Source: Akkermansia muciniphila (GTDB taxonomy: Bacteria > Pseudomonadota > Gammaproteobacteria > Burkholderiales > Burkholderiaceae_C). From it: DNA of 64,000 nucleotides. Shown here piece after piece: positions 55,440 through 64,000 of the stretch. The position numbers were made by a program, and so were the translations under genes. How positions within the stretch are numbered: position 1 is the stretch's first letter; each line of letters starts with the position of its first letter. Location: positions 124,001 through 188,000 of the forward strand of contig CALQKH020000003.1 of NCBI GenBank assembly GCA_943331105.2, in the 5' to 3' direction. The notes beneath the pieces are model-generated. The model made no database searches. It was not told the origin of the DNA and worked only from the letters and a program-made list of their open reading frames with translations.

Positions 55440-57208
55440 CCGCCCTCCACTACACCGTTGAAGCCGCCGACCTGCATGCGCATTTGTTCCGCATCAGCTT
55501 GACGATCGCCGAGCCACAAGCCACACAAACCGTGTCTCTGCCGGTGTGGATTCCGGGCAGTTATCTGGTGCGTGAGTTTTCTAAAAATCTGCAAAACCTG
55601 AGCGCCAAACAAGGCCGCCGTCCCGCCACCATCACCCAACGTGACAAATGCACCTGGGACATCGCCTGCAAGATAGGACAGCCTTTGGTGCTGAGTTACG
55701 AGGTGTATGCCTTTGACAATTCGGTGCGCACCGCTTGGCTGGACAGCCAGCGCGGATTTTTCAATGGCACCAGCGTGTGCCTGCGCGTGCATGGCCAAGA
55801 AGATGCGCCTCACCAACTGCTGCTGACTGCCGTCAAAAGTCAACCCGACTGGCAGGCCGCCACCGGCTTGGCAGCGGTCAAGACAGACAAAAAAGGCTTT
55901 GGTCTTTACCAAGCCCTGAACTACGACGAACTGGTCGACTGCCCGGTTGAGCTGGGTGCGTTTTGGAGCGGCAGTTTTGTGGCCTGTGGCGTGCCGCACC
56001 GCTTTGTGGTGGCTGGCGCCCTGCCCTCTTTCGACGGTGAGCGCCTGTTGGCCGACACCCAAAAAATCTGCGAAGCAGCCATCGCGTTTTGGCACGGATC
56101 GGGCAAGGCCGCGGGCAAAAAAGCACCCCATAAAAATTACCTGTTCATGCTGAACGCTGTGCATGACGGCTATGGCGGGCTGGAGCACCGCAACAGCACC
56201 GCACTGATTTGCAAACGCAGTGATTTACCCCGCCCCAACGGCCCCAAAACCAGCGAGGGCTACACCACCTTGCTGGGCCTGATCAGCCACGAGTATTTCC
56301 ACACTTGGAACGTCAAGCAGCTGCGCCCCGATGCGTTTGCCCGGTACGACTACACCCAAGAAAACTTCACAAAGCTGCTGTGGTTCTTTGAGGGCTTCAC
56401 CAGCTATTACGACGACATCTTGCTGCGCCGCGCGGGCCTGATCGACGACGGCACCTACCTGCAGTTGCTGGGCAAAGCCATCGCACAGGTGCAGCAAACG
56501 CCGGGCCGCCTTGTGCAAAGCGTGGCGCAAGCCAGCTTTGACGCCTGGGTCAAGTACTACCGCCAAGACGAAAACACGCCCAACGCCACAGTGAGTTACT
56601 ACACCAAGGGCTCGCTGGTGGCACTGTGCCTCGATTTGACGCTGCGCCGCGAATTCAAGACCGAAGGGATCACGCTCGACACCGTGATGCGCGGTCTTTG
56701 GAAACGCTGCCAAGCTGGACCGATGCGCGAGCAAGACTTGCTGGACGAGTTGCAAGCCCTCACCGGCCGCAGCTGGCAAGCAGAAATTGAGGCTTGGGTG
56801 CACAGCACACAAGAACTGCCTTTGCGCGAGTTGCTTGAAGCGCAGGGCATCCAAATGGACGACGAGGCGGCACCCATGGCGCAGCGGCTGGGCCTGAGGG
56901 TGGGTGAAGGTGCAGGCAGCGTGCAGGTCAAAGCGGTGTTGCGCGGCAGCGCGGCCGAAACAGCAGGCCTGGCCGCTGGCGACGAATGGCTGGGCTTGGA
57001 GGTGGGTGCCAAAGGCCAAGGCGGCAGTTGGCGCCTGAGCAAACTTGATGAACTGCCCGCCTTGATGGGCCAAGAGCGCCAACTGACGGCCTGGGTCGCA
57101 CGCGACAAGCGCATGCTGCGTCTGCGCTTGACGATCCCGGCGCTGCTGAGCCAATGGCGCTTGAACGTGCCCACCACCCGTGCGCCAGGCCAGTGGCCCA
57201 GTCTGTGA
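55436..57208 (+). CDS. M61-family glycyl aminopeptidase with PDZ domain
   Basis: A 590-residue zinc peptidase. The metal site HEYFH lies in LISHEYFHTWNVKQLRP, with the downstream glutamate in FFEGFTSYYDD. The N-terminal beta domain (VWIPGSYLVREFSKNLQNL) and a C-terminal PDZ domain (residues 480-560) complete the M61 layout. The ATG at 55436 overlaps the stop of the DUF3429 gene (ATGA). No signal peptide is seen. The frame is open further upstream through the preceding genes but that part is not coding. Confidence 0.9.
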   Translation: MTALHYTVEAADLHAHLFRISLTIAEPQATQTVSLPVWIPGSYLVREFSKNLQNLSAKQGRRPATITQRDKCTWDIACKIGQPLVLSYEVYAFDNSVRTAWLDSQRGFFNGTSVCLRVHGQEDAPHQLLLTAVKSQPDWQAATGLAAVKTDKKGFGLYQALNYDELVDCPVELGAFWSGSFVACGVPHRFVVAGALPSFDGERLLADTQKICEAAIAFWHGSGKAAGKKAPHKNYLFMLNAVHDGYGGLEHRNSTALICKRSDLPRPNGPKTSEGYTTLLGLISHEYFHTWNVKQLRPDAFARYDYTQENFTKLLWFFEGFTSYYDDILLRRAGLIDDGTYLQLLGKAIAQVQQTPGRLVQSVAQASFDAWVKYYRQDENTPNATVSYYTKGSLVALCLDLTLRREFKTEGITLDTVMRGLWKRCQAGPMREQDLLDELQALTGRSWQAEIEAWVHSTQELPLRELLEAQGIQMDDEAAPMAQRLGLRVGEGAGSVQVKAVLRGSAAETAGLAAGDEWLGLEVGAKGQGGSWRLSKLDELPALMGQERQLTAWVARDKRMLRLRLTIPALLSQWRLNVPTTRAPGQWPSL

Positions 57209-57237
57209 ATCAGGCCTCAAGATCGGCCAAGCGCGCT

Positions 57238-57876
57238 TCAAACACCTGACTTGAGCAACACGACCAAAGCACCGGCGCCCCCCTCGGCAGGCTTGGCCTG
57301 AACAAAGGCCATGACTTGGTTTTTTTGCACCAACCAGCTGTGCACCTTGGACTTGAGCACCGGGGTTTTGCCAGGAGAGCCCAGTCCCTTGCCATGCACC
57401 ACACGCAAACAGCGCAAACCCTGGCGGTGCGCCTGGCGGATGAACTCGGCCAATGCCATGCGCGCTTCATCGCTGCGTAAACCGTGCAGGTCGATCTCGC
57501 GCTGAATGGACCAGTCGCCCTTGCGCAATTTGTGGATCACGTCTCGCCCAATCCCCGGACGGCGAAAGCTCAGGGCGTCGTCGGTGTCGAGCAAGGTGCT
57601 GGCATCAAATTCGTCACTCAGGCAATCGCGCAGCACCGCTTCGTTGTCCAACTGGCGTTGGTGGGCAATGGGCGCCGGACTCGGCCCGGTCAAGCTGACT
57701 TGGTCGTGGTCAGGCAAACGTTGCACAGCGCCCACGGCACGGACAAACAAATGGCTTTCAGCCTCAAGCTGCTTGGCCGCCAGCGCACGCGCTTCGGCCA
57801 GCGCTTGCGCCTGCGCCTGGGCCTCGGCCAGTTGTTGCCGAACTTTTTTCAAGTCTTGCAGCGCATTGATTTTCAC
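57238..57876 (-). CDS. Smr-domain DNA endonuclease-like protein
   Basis: About 212 residues from GTG 57876, preceded by GGAG eight bases upstream. Residues 10-50 form an alanine/glutamine-rich coiled coil (LAEAQAQAQALAEARALAAKQ), and the C-terminal 85 residues are an Smr domain with the signature EIDLHGLRSDEAR and VVHGKGLGS. Proteins of this layout nick or cleave DNA/RNA; YfcN/SmrB acts on stalled ribosomes. The partner is unknown. A longer ATG start at 57921 is possible. Confidence 0.85.
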   Translation of the reverse strand: MKINALQDLKKVRQQLAEAQAQAQALAEARALAAKQLEAESHLFVRAVGAVQRLPDHDQVSLTGPSPAPIAHQRQLDNEAVLRDCLSDEFDASTLLDTDDALSFRRPGIGRDVIHKLRKGDWSIQREIDLHGLRSDEARMALAEFIRQAHRQGLRCLRVVHGKGLGSPGKTPVLKSKVHSWLVQKNQVMAFVQAKPAEGGAGALVVLLKSGV

Positions 57877-57937
57877 AAAAGGGCTCCGGGCTGTGCATTC
57901 AGGGGCTGGGGCAAAGCGCACTCACAGCCCGGGCGCG

Positions 57938-58342
57938 TCAAGCGCCTTGGTTGCGCATCCAATCGGCGGTTTTGAAAAAGCTGGCGTTCAAGCGCTCACG
58001 CAGCACGGTATCGACGTTGAGCTCGGTCATGGCCTGGTCCATGCAGGCGAGCCACTGGTCACGCTCGAGCACCCCAATGGAAAACGGCATGTGGCGCATG
58101 CGCAAACGCGGGTGGCCAAAACGCTCGGTGTAGTGCTCGGGCCCACCCAGCCAGCCGCACAAAAACCAAAACAGTTTGTCACGCGCGCCGTCCAGGGTGC
58201 TGCCATGGGCGTCACGCAGCGCTTTGAAGCCAGGCTCCATGTCCATCAGGTCATAAAAGCGATCGGCCAAGGCGCGCACAACGGCCTCGCCACCGATCCA
58301 GGCAAATGGCGTGTCGAACGGGGGCTTGTCTTCAATGTTCAT
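57938..58342 (-). CDS. Group II truncated haemoglobin
   Basis: About 134 residues from the ATG at 58342. The core FYDLMDMEPGFKALRDAHG, LFWFLCGWLGGPEHYTERFGHPRLRMRHMPF and RDQWLACM is typical of group II (trHbO) globins: the proximal histidine lies in RMRHMPF and the TrpG8 in RDQW. A role in oxygen or NO handling is known for the family. It is unlinked functionally to its neighbours. Confidence 0.9.
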   Translation of the reverse strand: MNIEDKPPFDTPFAWIGGEAVVRALADRFYDLMDMEPGFKALRDAHGSTLDGARDKLFWFLCGWLGGPEHYTERFGHPRLRMRHMPFSIGVLERDQWLACMDQAMTELNVDTVLRERLNASFFKTADWMRNQGA

Positions 58343-58387
58343 AAAGCTCAATTGTGCAGTGTTGCAAAGGGCCCGGAGCCAACGGGA

Positions 58388-60964
58388 TCACTGCGCAGCT
58401 TGGCGCAGTGTCTGAACCACTGGCTGGCGCAAAACGCCAGCCAAACTCAGGCTGCCTGCACCCCAAGCCAGCAAAGCCCCGGTCAGGCCACCCACCAGCG
58501 GAACCCACAAAGGAGCCTGCCAGGCGAACTCAAACGCATAACGCGCCAAAGCCCAGCCTACGGCCAAAGCCATGGCGCTGGCCATGAAGCCGGCCAAGCA
58601 CCCAATGCCCAAGAGCTCGGTGCGCTGTACCTGGGCCAAAAGGCTGCGGCCTGCGCCCAGCGCCCGCATGATGGCGTACTCGCGCTCACGCGCTTGGCGG
58701 CTGGCACCCACGGCGGCCAAGAGCACCATCAGGCCTGCAGCCAAGGTGAAGGCAAACAAAAACTCCACCGCCCGGATGACCTGGTCCATCACCCGTTGCA
58801 CCTGCGCCAGCGTGCTGCGCATGTCCACACTGGTGATGTTGGGAAACTCGTTGACCATGGCGTTTTCAAAATTAGGCACGCCTTGCGGTGACTGAAAAGC
58901 AGCCATGTAGGTCATGGGCAAATCCGGCATGCTGGAGACCGGGAACAGCATGAAGAAATTGGCCCGCATCGAGCCCCAGTCCACTTTGCGCAGCGAGGTC
59001 ACGCGGGCCTCGTGGGCTTGCCCAGCGATGTCAAAACCCAAAAGATCGCCGAGCTTGACCCCCAGCGCTTTGGCGATGCCCTCTTCCACGCTCACACCAC
59101 CCAACTCTTCGGATTGCCAGCGTCCTGCCACCAAGGGGTTGTGTGTGGGCAGCTCGGCGCTGTGCGAGAGGTTGATCTCGCGGTCCAAAAACCGCTTCCC
59201 GCGATCGGCTTCCAAATCATCTGGCCCCAGAACGCGGCCGTTGATGGCCACCAAACGACCCCGGATCATGGGGAACCAGTCGGGATTCTGGACGCCGGCA
59301 TTTTTCAAGTGCGCCAAAAACGGCTCGGCCTGCTCAGGCTGCACGTTGATGACAAACCGGTCGGGCGCGTTCACCGGGGTGGCTTGGCGCCAACTGGCGA
59401 TCAGGTCGGTGCGCAGCAGAACCAACAAAGCCAGCGCCAGCAAACCGACCGACAAAGCACTGACCTGCACCACGGCAAACACGGGCCGTGCCGCCACTTG
59501 GCGTGTGGCCAAGCGCAGCCAACGGGGGGCTGATTCGTCGGGTACCGAGCGGCGCAGCACCCACAAAGCCGCAGCAGCCAACGCGGCAAACACCACCAGC
59601 GCCAGCGCAAAACCGCCCACCGTGATCAATCCCAAGGTCAAGTTACGGCTGACCATGAGCAAAGTCATCGCAAAGCCGATCAAACCCATCGCCAAAACCA
59701 AGCCTGATTGCACCTGCACTTGGCCCAAGTCACGCCGGATCACGCGCAGCGGCGGCACCTTGGCCAACTGCAACACCGGTGGCAAGCCAAAGGCCACGAG
59801 CAAGGTCAAGCCCATGGCCAAACCCATCAGGGCGGGCTGCCAACTGGCGCTGGGCAAATTGGCCTCAACCAAGCCAGCCAACAAAAACACAAAGCCCAAA
59901 TGCACGGCATAACCGGCCAACACCCCCAACACGCTGGCGACCACGCCCGCGCCCAAAAACTCCAGGCCATAACTCAAAGTAAGTGTGCGCTGGCTTTGAC
60001 CCAAAACCCTCAGCAAAGCACATGCGTCGAGTTGGCGCTCGGCAAAACTGCGCGCCGCCAAAGCCACGGCCACAGCGCACAGCAAGGCCGCCAACAAAGC
60101 CACCAAATTCAAAAATTGCGAGGCACGGTCCAAGGTCTGTCGCATTTCAGGGCGACCGCTTTCAAGTGACTCGACTTTGACGCCACGCACCTCGGGCTTA
60201 TCGACTTCTGCACGCGCCCAAGGCAAAAACTGACCCACAGCCGCATCACTGCCGGCCACCGCCATGCGCCAGCTCACACGGCTGGCCGGTTGCACCAAAG
60301 CGGTCGATGCCAAATCGGCCTGGTTCATCATCACGCGGGGTGCAAAAGCCATGAACCCGGCACCTCGGTCGGGCTCACGGGTGATGGTGGCGGCAATGCG
60401 CAGATTGCGGTTGCCCAGGCCCAACATGTCTCCGACCTGCACATTGAGCGCCTCGAGCAAAGCTGAGTCCACCCAGACCTCGCCCTCAATCGGAATGGTG
60501 GCCGCTGCTTGCCCTGCAATTTCTAAGCGACCGCGCAAGGGATAGCCGGACTCCACCGCTTTGAGGGCCACCAAGCGGGTGGCAGGTGGCGTGTCAGCTG
60601 AACCAAGTGTGGCCGATGCGGCAGAAGATACAGAAGGGTTGCTGGTGTTCGGCCCGCTGATGGCTCGCGCCATGGTGGGAAAGCTCACATTGGTGTTGGT
60701 TTGCAAGCCCACCGCTTGGGCTTGGCGCACAAAAGCCTCCGGGGTGCGCTGGTCGCTCACCACCACCGCATCGCCACCCAAGAGCTGCCGGGCATCGCGC
60801 CACAGACCCGACTGCATGCGATCGGCCAAAAACCCCACCGCCGTCAAAGCCGCCACGGCCAGCGCCACCGACAGCATCAACAGGCGCAACTCGCCCGCAC
60901 GCAAGTCTCGCCACAGCTGACGTATACCCAGCTTCAAACCATGCGTCCAAGATTGCTTGTTCAT
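58388..60964 (-). CDS. YbbP-type ABC transporter permease (FtsX domains)
   Basis: An 858-residue inner-membrane protein with two FtsX-type permease domains and a large periplasmic domain between helices 1 and 2, as in E. coli YbbP (804 residues). Helices are evident at residues 30-50, 285-310, 335-370, 420-470, 510-530 and three near the C-terminus (SSARQAREREYAIMRALGAGR precedes the last set). The ATPase partner (YbbA) is not next to it in this window; a tRNA gene is upstream. It may use a distant ATPase. Confidence 0.88.
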   Translation of the reverse strand: MNKQSWTHGLKLGIRQLWRDLRAGELRLLMLSVALAVAALTAVGFLADRMQSGLWRDARQLLGGDAVVVSDQRTPEAFVRQAQAVGLQTNTNVSFPTMARAISGPNTSNPSVSSAASATLGSADTPPATRLVALKAVESGYPLRGRLEIAGQAAATIPIEGEVWVDSALLEALNVQVGDMLGLGNRNLRIAATITREPDRGAGFMAFAPRVMMNQADLASTALVQPASRVSWRMAVAGSDAAVGQFLPWARAEVDKPEVRGVKVESLESGRPEMRQTLDRASQFLNLVALLAALLCAVAVALAARSFAERQLDACALLRVLGQSQRTLTLSYGLEFLGAGVVASVLGVLAGYAVHLGFVFLLAGLVEANLPSASWQPALMGLAMGLTLLVAFGLPPVLQLAKVPPLRVIRRDLGQVQVQSGLVLAMGLIGFAMTLLMVSRNLTLGLITVGGFALALVVFAALAAAALWVLRRSVPDESAPRWLRLATRQVAARPVFAVVQVSALSVGLLALALLVLLRTDLIASWRQATPVNAPDRFVINVQPEQAEPFLAHLKNAGVQNPDWFPMIRGRLVAINGRVLGPDDLEADRGKRFLDREINLSHSAELPTHNPLVAGRWQSEELGGVSVEEGIAKALGVKLGDLLGFDIAGQAHEARVTSLRKVDWGSMRANFFMLFPVSSMPDLPMTYMAAFQSPQGVPNFENAMVNEFPNITSVDMRSTLAQVQRVMDQVIRAVEFLFAFTLAAGLMVLLAAVGASRQAREREYAIMRALGAGRSLLAQVQRTELLGIGCLAGFMASAMALAVGWALARYAFEFAWQAPLWVPLVGGLTGALLAWGAGSLSLAGVLRQPVVQTLRQAAQ

Positions 60965-61056
60965 GTATTGACCTTAACGCAGAGGGGAAGGTTTAGCAGG
61001 GCAAAGGACTTGCGCACTCATTGTGGGCAGGTGAAAGTGCGGGGGCAGAAAACCAA

Positions 61057-61086
61057 AAAGCCCGCAGTCGTTGAACTGCAGGCTTT
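61057..61086 (-). terminator. Terminator after tRNA-Met
   Basis: AAAGCC-C-GCAGT and ACTGC-A-GGCTTT pair around a six-base loop, with one mismatch. In the minus direction it is followed by CTTTTTGG and begins seven bases after the tRNA CCA end. Confidence 0.7.
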
Positions 61087-61092
61087 GAAATT

Positions 61093-61169
61093 TGGTGGTG
61101 ATAGGTGGATTTGAACCACCGACATCAGCATTATGAATGCTGCGCTCTAACCAACTGAGCTATATCACC
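61093..61169 (-). tRNA. tRNA-Met (anticodon CAT)
   Basis: A full cloverleaf is drawn on the minus strand: acceptor GGTGATA/TATCACC, D-arm GCTC, anticodon stem CAGCA/TGCTG with loop TTCATAA (anticodon CAT), and T-arm GGTGG/CCACC with GTTCAAATC. The discriminator is A and CCA is encoded. It is 77 nt with CCA. The acceptor start G1-C72 pair fits elongator methionine rather than initiator; a lysidine-modified Ile-CAT is the alternative. Confidence 0.93.
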
Positions 61170-61253
61170 GTGATTGATGGCCATGGCCATTTAGCCCGAA
61201 ATTATACACGCAATCCTGTGCGCAAACCCGGCGGATGCGCTCACAATTAAGCC

Positions 61254-62075
61254 ATGAACGATCACACCTCTTTGACCTGCGAAAAAGCTTCCGAGTCTGC
61301 ACGCCAGATCTGGGCCCATTGGCAATCGGGCCAAGTGCTGAGCAGTTTGCCCGAGACCTGTCGCCCAGTCACGGTTTTGCAAGGCTATGCCGCACAAGCC
61401 CAACTGCCCGCCGTGTCTGGCCGCCAAGTGGTGGGCTGGAAAATTGCCGCCACCAGCGCCAACGGCCAAGCGCACATCAACGTGAGCGGCCCGATGGCTG
61501 GGCGCTTGTTGTCTGGCCAGGTGTTTGAAAGCGGCTCCACCGTGCCCTCTGCGGGCAACCGCATGCGAGTGGCCGAGCCGGAATTTGCCTTTGTGATGGC
61601 ACGAGACCTGCCACCGCAAGCTGAACCCTATACCCAACAGCAAGTCATGGCTGCCGTAGCCCGTTTGCACCCGGCCCTGGAAGTGCCAGACTCGCGGATG
61701 AACCCGTTCACCGCCGCAGGCGAGGCACAACTGTTGGCCGACAACGCGTGTGCGCGACACTTTGTGCTGGGCCCGGCCGCGCCCAATGTGTGGCGAGATC
61801 TGGACTTGAGCACCTACCCGGTGCAGGCCCAAGTCCAACATGGCAGCCAACTGAAGTACACCCGCGACGGTACCGGCGGCAACGTGCTGGGCGACCCGCG
61901 CATCGCCCTGACCTGGCTGGCCAACCAGCTGTCGAGCCTGGGCATCACACTGCAAAAGGGTCATGTGGTGACCACTGGCACCTGCATGGTGCCACTTGAA
62001 CTGCAGCCTGGCGACAGCGCCAGCGCCGACTTCGGCGTGTTGGGCCGTGTCGACATGATTTTTTCGGAGACGTGA
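61254..62075 (+). CDS. 2-keto-4-pentenoate hydratase/FAH-like family protein
   Basis: A 273-residue protein of the MhpD/fumarylacetoacetate-hydrolase fold. Metal ligands lie in AEPEFAFVMARDLP and LEVPDSR; GWKIAATSANGQAHINVSGPMAGRL is the N-terminal signature of the hydratase/decarboxylase branch. These enzymes act in meta-cleavage pathways, but no other such genes are near. It precedes an asparaginase gene by three bases, implying cotranscription with no obvious metabolic link. Confidence 0.82.
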   Translation: MNDHTSLTCEKASESARQIWAHWQSGQVLSSLPETCRPVTVLQGYAAQAQLPAVSGRQVVGWKIAATSANGQAHINVSGPMAGRLLSGQVFESGSTVPSAGNRMRVAEPEFAFVMARDLPPQAEPYTQQQVMAAVARLHPALEVPDSRMNPFTAAGEAQLLADNACARHFVLGPAAPNVWRDLDLSTYPVQAQVQHGSQLKYTRDGTGGNVLGDPRIALTWLANQLSSLGITLQKGHVVTTGTCMVPLELQPGDSASADFGVLGRVDMIFSET

Positions 62076-62078
62076 ACC

Positions 62079-63074
62079 ATGACAAAACTTAAATTGGCTC
62101 TGATCGGCACGGGCGGCACCATCGCAGGCGCTGCCAGCGCTGCATCGGTCAGCACCGACTACAAACCCGCCAGCCTGAGCCTGGCCGCTGTCGTTGACAC
62201 CGTGCCAGAACTGGGTCAACGCTATGACGTGGAGGTCTCGCAACCCCTTCAGCTGGCCAGTTATGACGTGCGGCCCGAGCATTGGCTCGATCTGCATGCG
62301 GCCGTGATGCAAGCCGTGAACAACCCCGCTGTGGCGGGCATCGTGGTCACGCACGGCACCGACACGCTGGAAGAAACCGCCACCTTTTTGCACCTGAGCG
62401 TGGACAGTGACAAACCCATCGTGGTGGTGGGGGCCATGCGCCCGGCCACCGCTTATTCGGCCGATGGTCCGGCCAATTTGCTGGACGCCTGCAGTGTGGC
62501 GGCCTGCCCCGGTGCGCGTGGGCGCGGCACCCTCGTGGTCATGAACGGGCGCATCCACTCTGGCCTGTGGGTGGGCAAACGCCATGTGAGCAGTGTGGAA
62601 GCTTTTGACAGCCCACTGGCCGGTGCGGTGGGCGAGGTGGCTGACCAGACGGTGCAATGGTTTCGCGCAGCCGGGCGTGCGCCCACAGTGGCTTGGAAAA
62701 CACCATCGACATGGCAGCGTGTGGACATTGCGGTGGCTTATGCCGGCGTGGACGAGACCGCGATGCGGGCCTTTGTGGCTGCTGGAGCGCGGGGCATTGT
62801 GCATGCCGGTTTGGGCAATGCCAACACGCCCACGGCCTACCGTGCTTTCATGCAGTCTTTGCCCGCGCAAGGCGTGCTGGTGGCACGCTGCGCCCGCTTC
62901 ATCACCGGCAGCGTGACACGGGCCAGCGTGTACGCCGATGCGCAGCATGGCATCTTGACCGCAGGACCCCTGCCACCGCACAAGGTGCGCATCGTCATGT
63001 TGTTGGGTCTGGCGCACGGCATGGACGGGCCCGCCATTCAAGACTGGATCGACCAGATTTTGTTGGCAGGCTAA
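62079..63074 (+). CDS. L-asparaginase, type II-like, without signal peptide
   Basis: A 331-residue amidohydrolase. The first catalytic threonine lies in IGTGGTIAGAAS and the second in VTHGTDTLEETA; the lysine/aspartate pair fits MRPATAYSADGPANLLDA. The length and VGAMRP motif are those of type II (periplasmic) enzymes, yet the N-terminus (MTKLKLALIGTGG) has no signal sequence, so it should be cytoplasmic. It hydrolyses asparagine to aspartate and ammonia. It is coupled to the hydratase upstream. Confidence 0.9.
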   Translation: MTKLKLALIGTGGTIAGAASAASVSTDYKPASLSLAAVVDTVPELGQRYDVEVSQPLQLASYDVRPEHWLDLHAAVMQAVNNPAVAGIVVTHGTDTLEETATFLHLSVDSDKPIVVVGAMRPATAYSADGPANLLDACSVAACPGARGRGTLVVMNGRIHSGLWVGKRHVSSVEAFDSPLAGAVGEVADQTVQWFRAAGRAPTVAWKTPSTWQRVDIAVAYAGVDETAMRAFVAAGARGIVHAGLGNANTPTAYRAFMQSLPAQGVLVARCARFITGSVTRASVYADAQHGILTAGPLPPHKVRIVMLLGLAHGMDGPAIQDWIDQILLAG

Positions 63075-63083
63075 AGGCCCGAT

Positions 63084-64000
63084 TCAACGGGACCGCTGAC
63101 TGAAGTAAAGCACCGTACCGCTCACACTGGCCATGACCATCAGGCCCACAAAGCCAGCACGGTACGTGCCAAACAAACCCGACAAAGCACCGAACATGGG
63201 CGGCCCCAACACCACGCCCAAAAATGTGAAAGCCAAGGTGCCGCCTGTGGCCATGCTGGCCATGCCGGGTGGCGCACGGCGGGCCACTTCGGCCAAATAG
63301 ACGCCGTTCCAGCCAATGGCCGACGCGCCAAAGCAGACCAAAATGGCGATCACCACACCATGCGGCGTGTCGGTGGTCAAAAAGGCAGAGCCCAAAGCAC
63401 AAACAGCCATCATGCTGGCCAAAAGCAGCAACATGGCCCGCGCGCCCAGCCAGCGGTCGGCCACATAACCCCAGGCCACACGACCACCAATGCCACCCAG
63501 CTGGGTCACGGACAAAGCCAAGCCGGCGGCAACCAATCCATACGACAAATCATCGTGCAGAAAGGTGACCAAATAGGTGGTGAGCGACAACTGCACCATC
63601 GAGAACATGAACGAGCAAGAGGCCATGGTGAGCAAGGCTCGGTGCGCCAACACCATGCGGATAGGGTCGATCAAACTGCCCCATCGAATGTGCAGGTCAG
63701 CTTGCCGGTCGCTGTCCAAATCGGCCCGCAAGCTCTGCGACACCAAGGCGCACGCCAAGCACAGTGCGGCCACCACCAACATGCTGAGCTGCCAATCGAT
63801 CAGCAAAGCCAAGGGCGGCACGATCGCGCCCGCCAACATGCTGCCCAAAGGCACGCCGGTTTGTTTGATGGAAAACACCAAAGACATTTGCGCTTTGGGC
63901 GTGGTGCGGGCCAACAGGTGCGAGCTGGCCGGCGTGATGGGGCCATAACCCAGGCCGATGAACACGGCGCCCACAACCATGGCCGGCAACCAAGGCACAG
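63084..64000 (-). CDS. MFS transporter, 5' end cut by window edge
   Basis: At least 305 residues of a major facilitator; the N-terminal helices lie outside the window and the GTG at 63998 is not likely to be the real start. About nine hydrophobic segments remain, with the typical central loop (SLRADLDSDRQADLHIRWGS) and GGRVAWGYVADRWLGAR, the repeat of the MFS loop motif, in the second half. The substrate cannot be told. It is convergent with the asparaginase gene. Confidence 0.85.
   Translation of the reverse strand, partial: VPWLPAMVVGAVFIGLGYGPITPASSHLLARTTPKAQMSLVFSIKQTGVPLGSMLAGAIVPPLALLIDWQLSMLVVAALCLACALVSQSLRADLDSDRQADLHIRWGSLIDPIRMVLAHRALLTMASCSFMFSMVQLSLTTYLVTFLHDDLSYGLVAAGLALSVTQLGGIGGRVAWGYVADRWLGARAMLLLLASMMAVCALGSAFLTTDTPHGVVIAILVCFGASAIGWNGVYLAEVARRAPPGMASMATGGTLAFTFLGVVLGPPMFGALSGLFGTYRAGFVGLMVMASVSGTVLYFSQRSR

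Noticed and set aside
57210..57470. Possible frameshift at the 3' end of the Smr-domain gene
   Set aside because: The Smr domain is complete in the main frame, and the alternative frame shows no domain sequence.
61191..63041. A 616-codon minus-strand open frame
   Set aside because: Antisense to the well-supported hydratase and asparaginase genes; rich in His, Gly and Arg with no motif.

Overview
The window looks like a chromosomal segment of a betaproteobacterium of the order Burkholderiales, most likely family Comamonadaceae (Limnohabitans/Rhodoferax type). The basis is gene order familiar from that group (rubA-thiD-hemL, dusB-fis-purH, yqgE-ruvX-pyrR-pyrB-pyrC'-plsC), five tripartite-tricarboxylate (Bug) solute receptors without membrane partners, and high-GC coding with short gaps. 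The assignment is by recognition only; no search was run. I found no CRISPR array, insertion sequence or prophage.

Region 1 (1-12.1 kb) is a reduced-sulfur island. A truncated MerR regulator and an Rrf2 regulator are divergent at the left edge. They are followed by a Tat-exported sulfide:quinone oxidoreductase with a small membrane protein, an N-acyl-D-amino-acid deacylase with a Bug receptor, a broken Crp/Fnr regulator gene, a thioredoxin-fold protein, a YeeE/YedE (TsuA-like) sulfur-compound permease, flavocytochrome c sulfide dehydrogenase (fccB, fccA), a periplasmic DsrE-like protein, an ArsR regulator with the cysteines expected of a persulfide sensor, and a persulfide-dioxygenase-type metallo-hydrolase. 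Sulfide would be oxidised outside the cytoplasm by SQR and FCSD, sulfane sulfur handled by DsrE/thioredoxin/YeeE, and cytoplasmic persulfide cleared by the metallo-hydrolase under ArsR control.

Region 2 (12.1-25.2 kb) is mostly housekeeping: a voltage-gated potassium channel, a divergent Fe3+-type ABC permease/ATPase pair with a striking mirror-image promoter, the yqgE-ruvX-pyrR-pyrB-pyrC'-plsC operon, DNA photolyase, rubredoxin, thiD, hemL and a small exported beta-rich protein.

Region 3 (25.2-37.9 kb) is accessory. A MarR regulator, Bug receptor and FAD aromatic hydroxylase share a palindromic operator. Next is a patch containing remnants of an AbrB/VapC toxin-antitoxin pair on either side of a DUF6172 gene and an internally deleted type IIG restriction-modification gene. 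Then come a LysR regulator, a two-subunit indolepyruvate:ferredoxin oxidoreductase and a complete TRAP transporter.

Region 4 (37.9-51.7 kb) holds rhlE, purH-fis-dusB, a YqaA membrane protein, and a catabolic cluster (CoA-transferase, enoyl-CoA hydratase, quinone-oxidoreductase-like dehydrogenase, class II aldolase, 2-hydroxyacid dehydrogenase, three Bug receptors) divergent from a GntR/FadR regulator with a 9-bp inverted repeat between them. Region 5 (51.8-64 kb) contains ychF, a ubiH-like hydroxylase, dsbC, an M61 peptidase, an Smr-domain protein, a truncated haemoglobin, a YbbP-type permease, tRNA-Met(CAT), a hydratase/asparaginase pair and a truncated MFS transporter. Nothing here is convincingly a wholly new system. 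The most informative oddities are the split toxin-antitoxin locus with the nuclease-only restriction gene, the mirror-symmetric leaderless promoter, and the shared operators.
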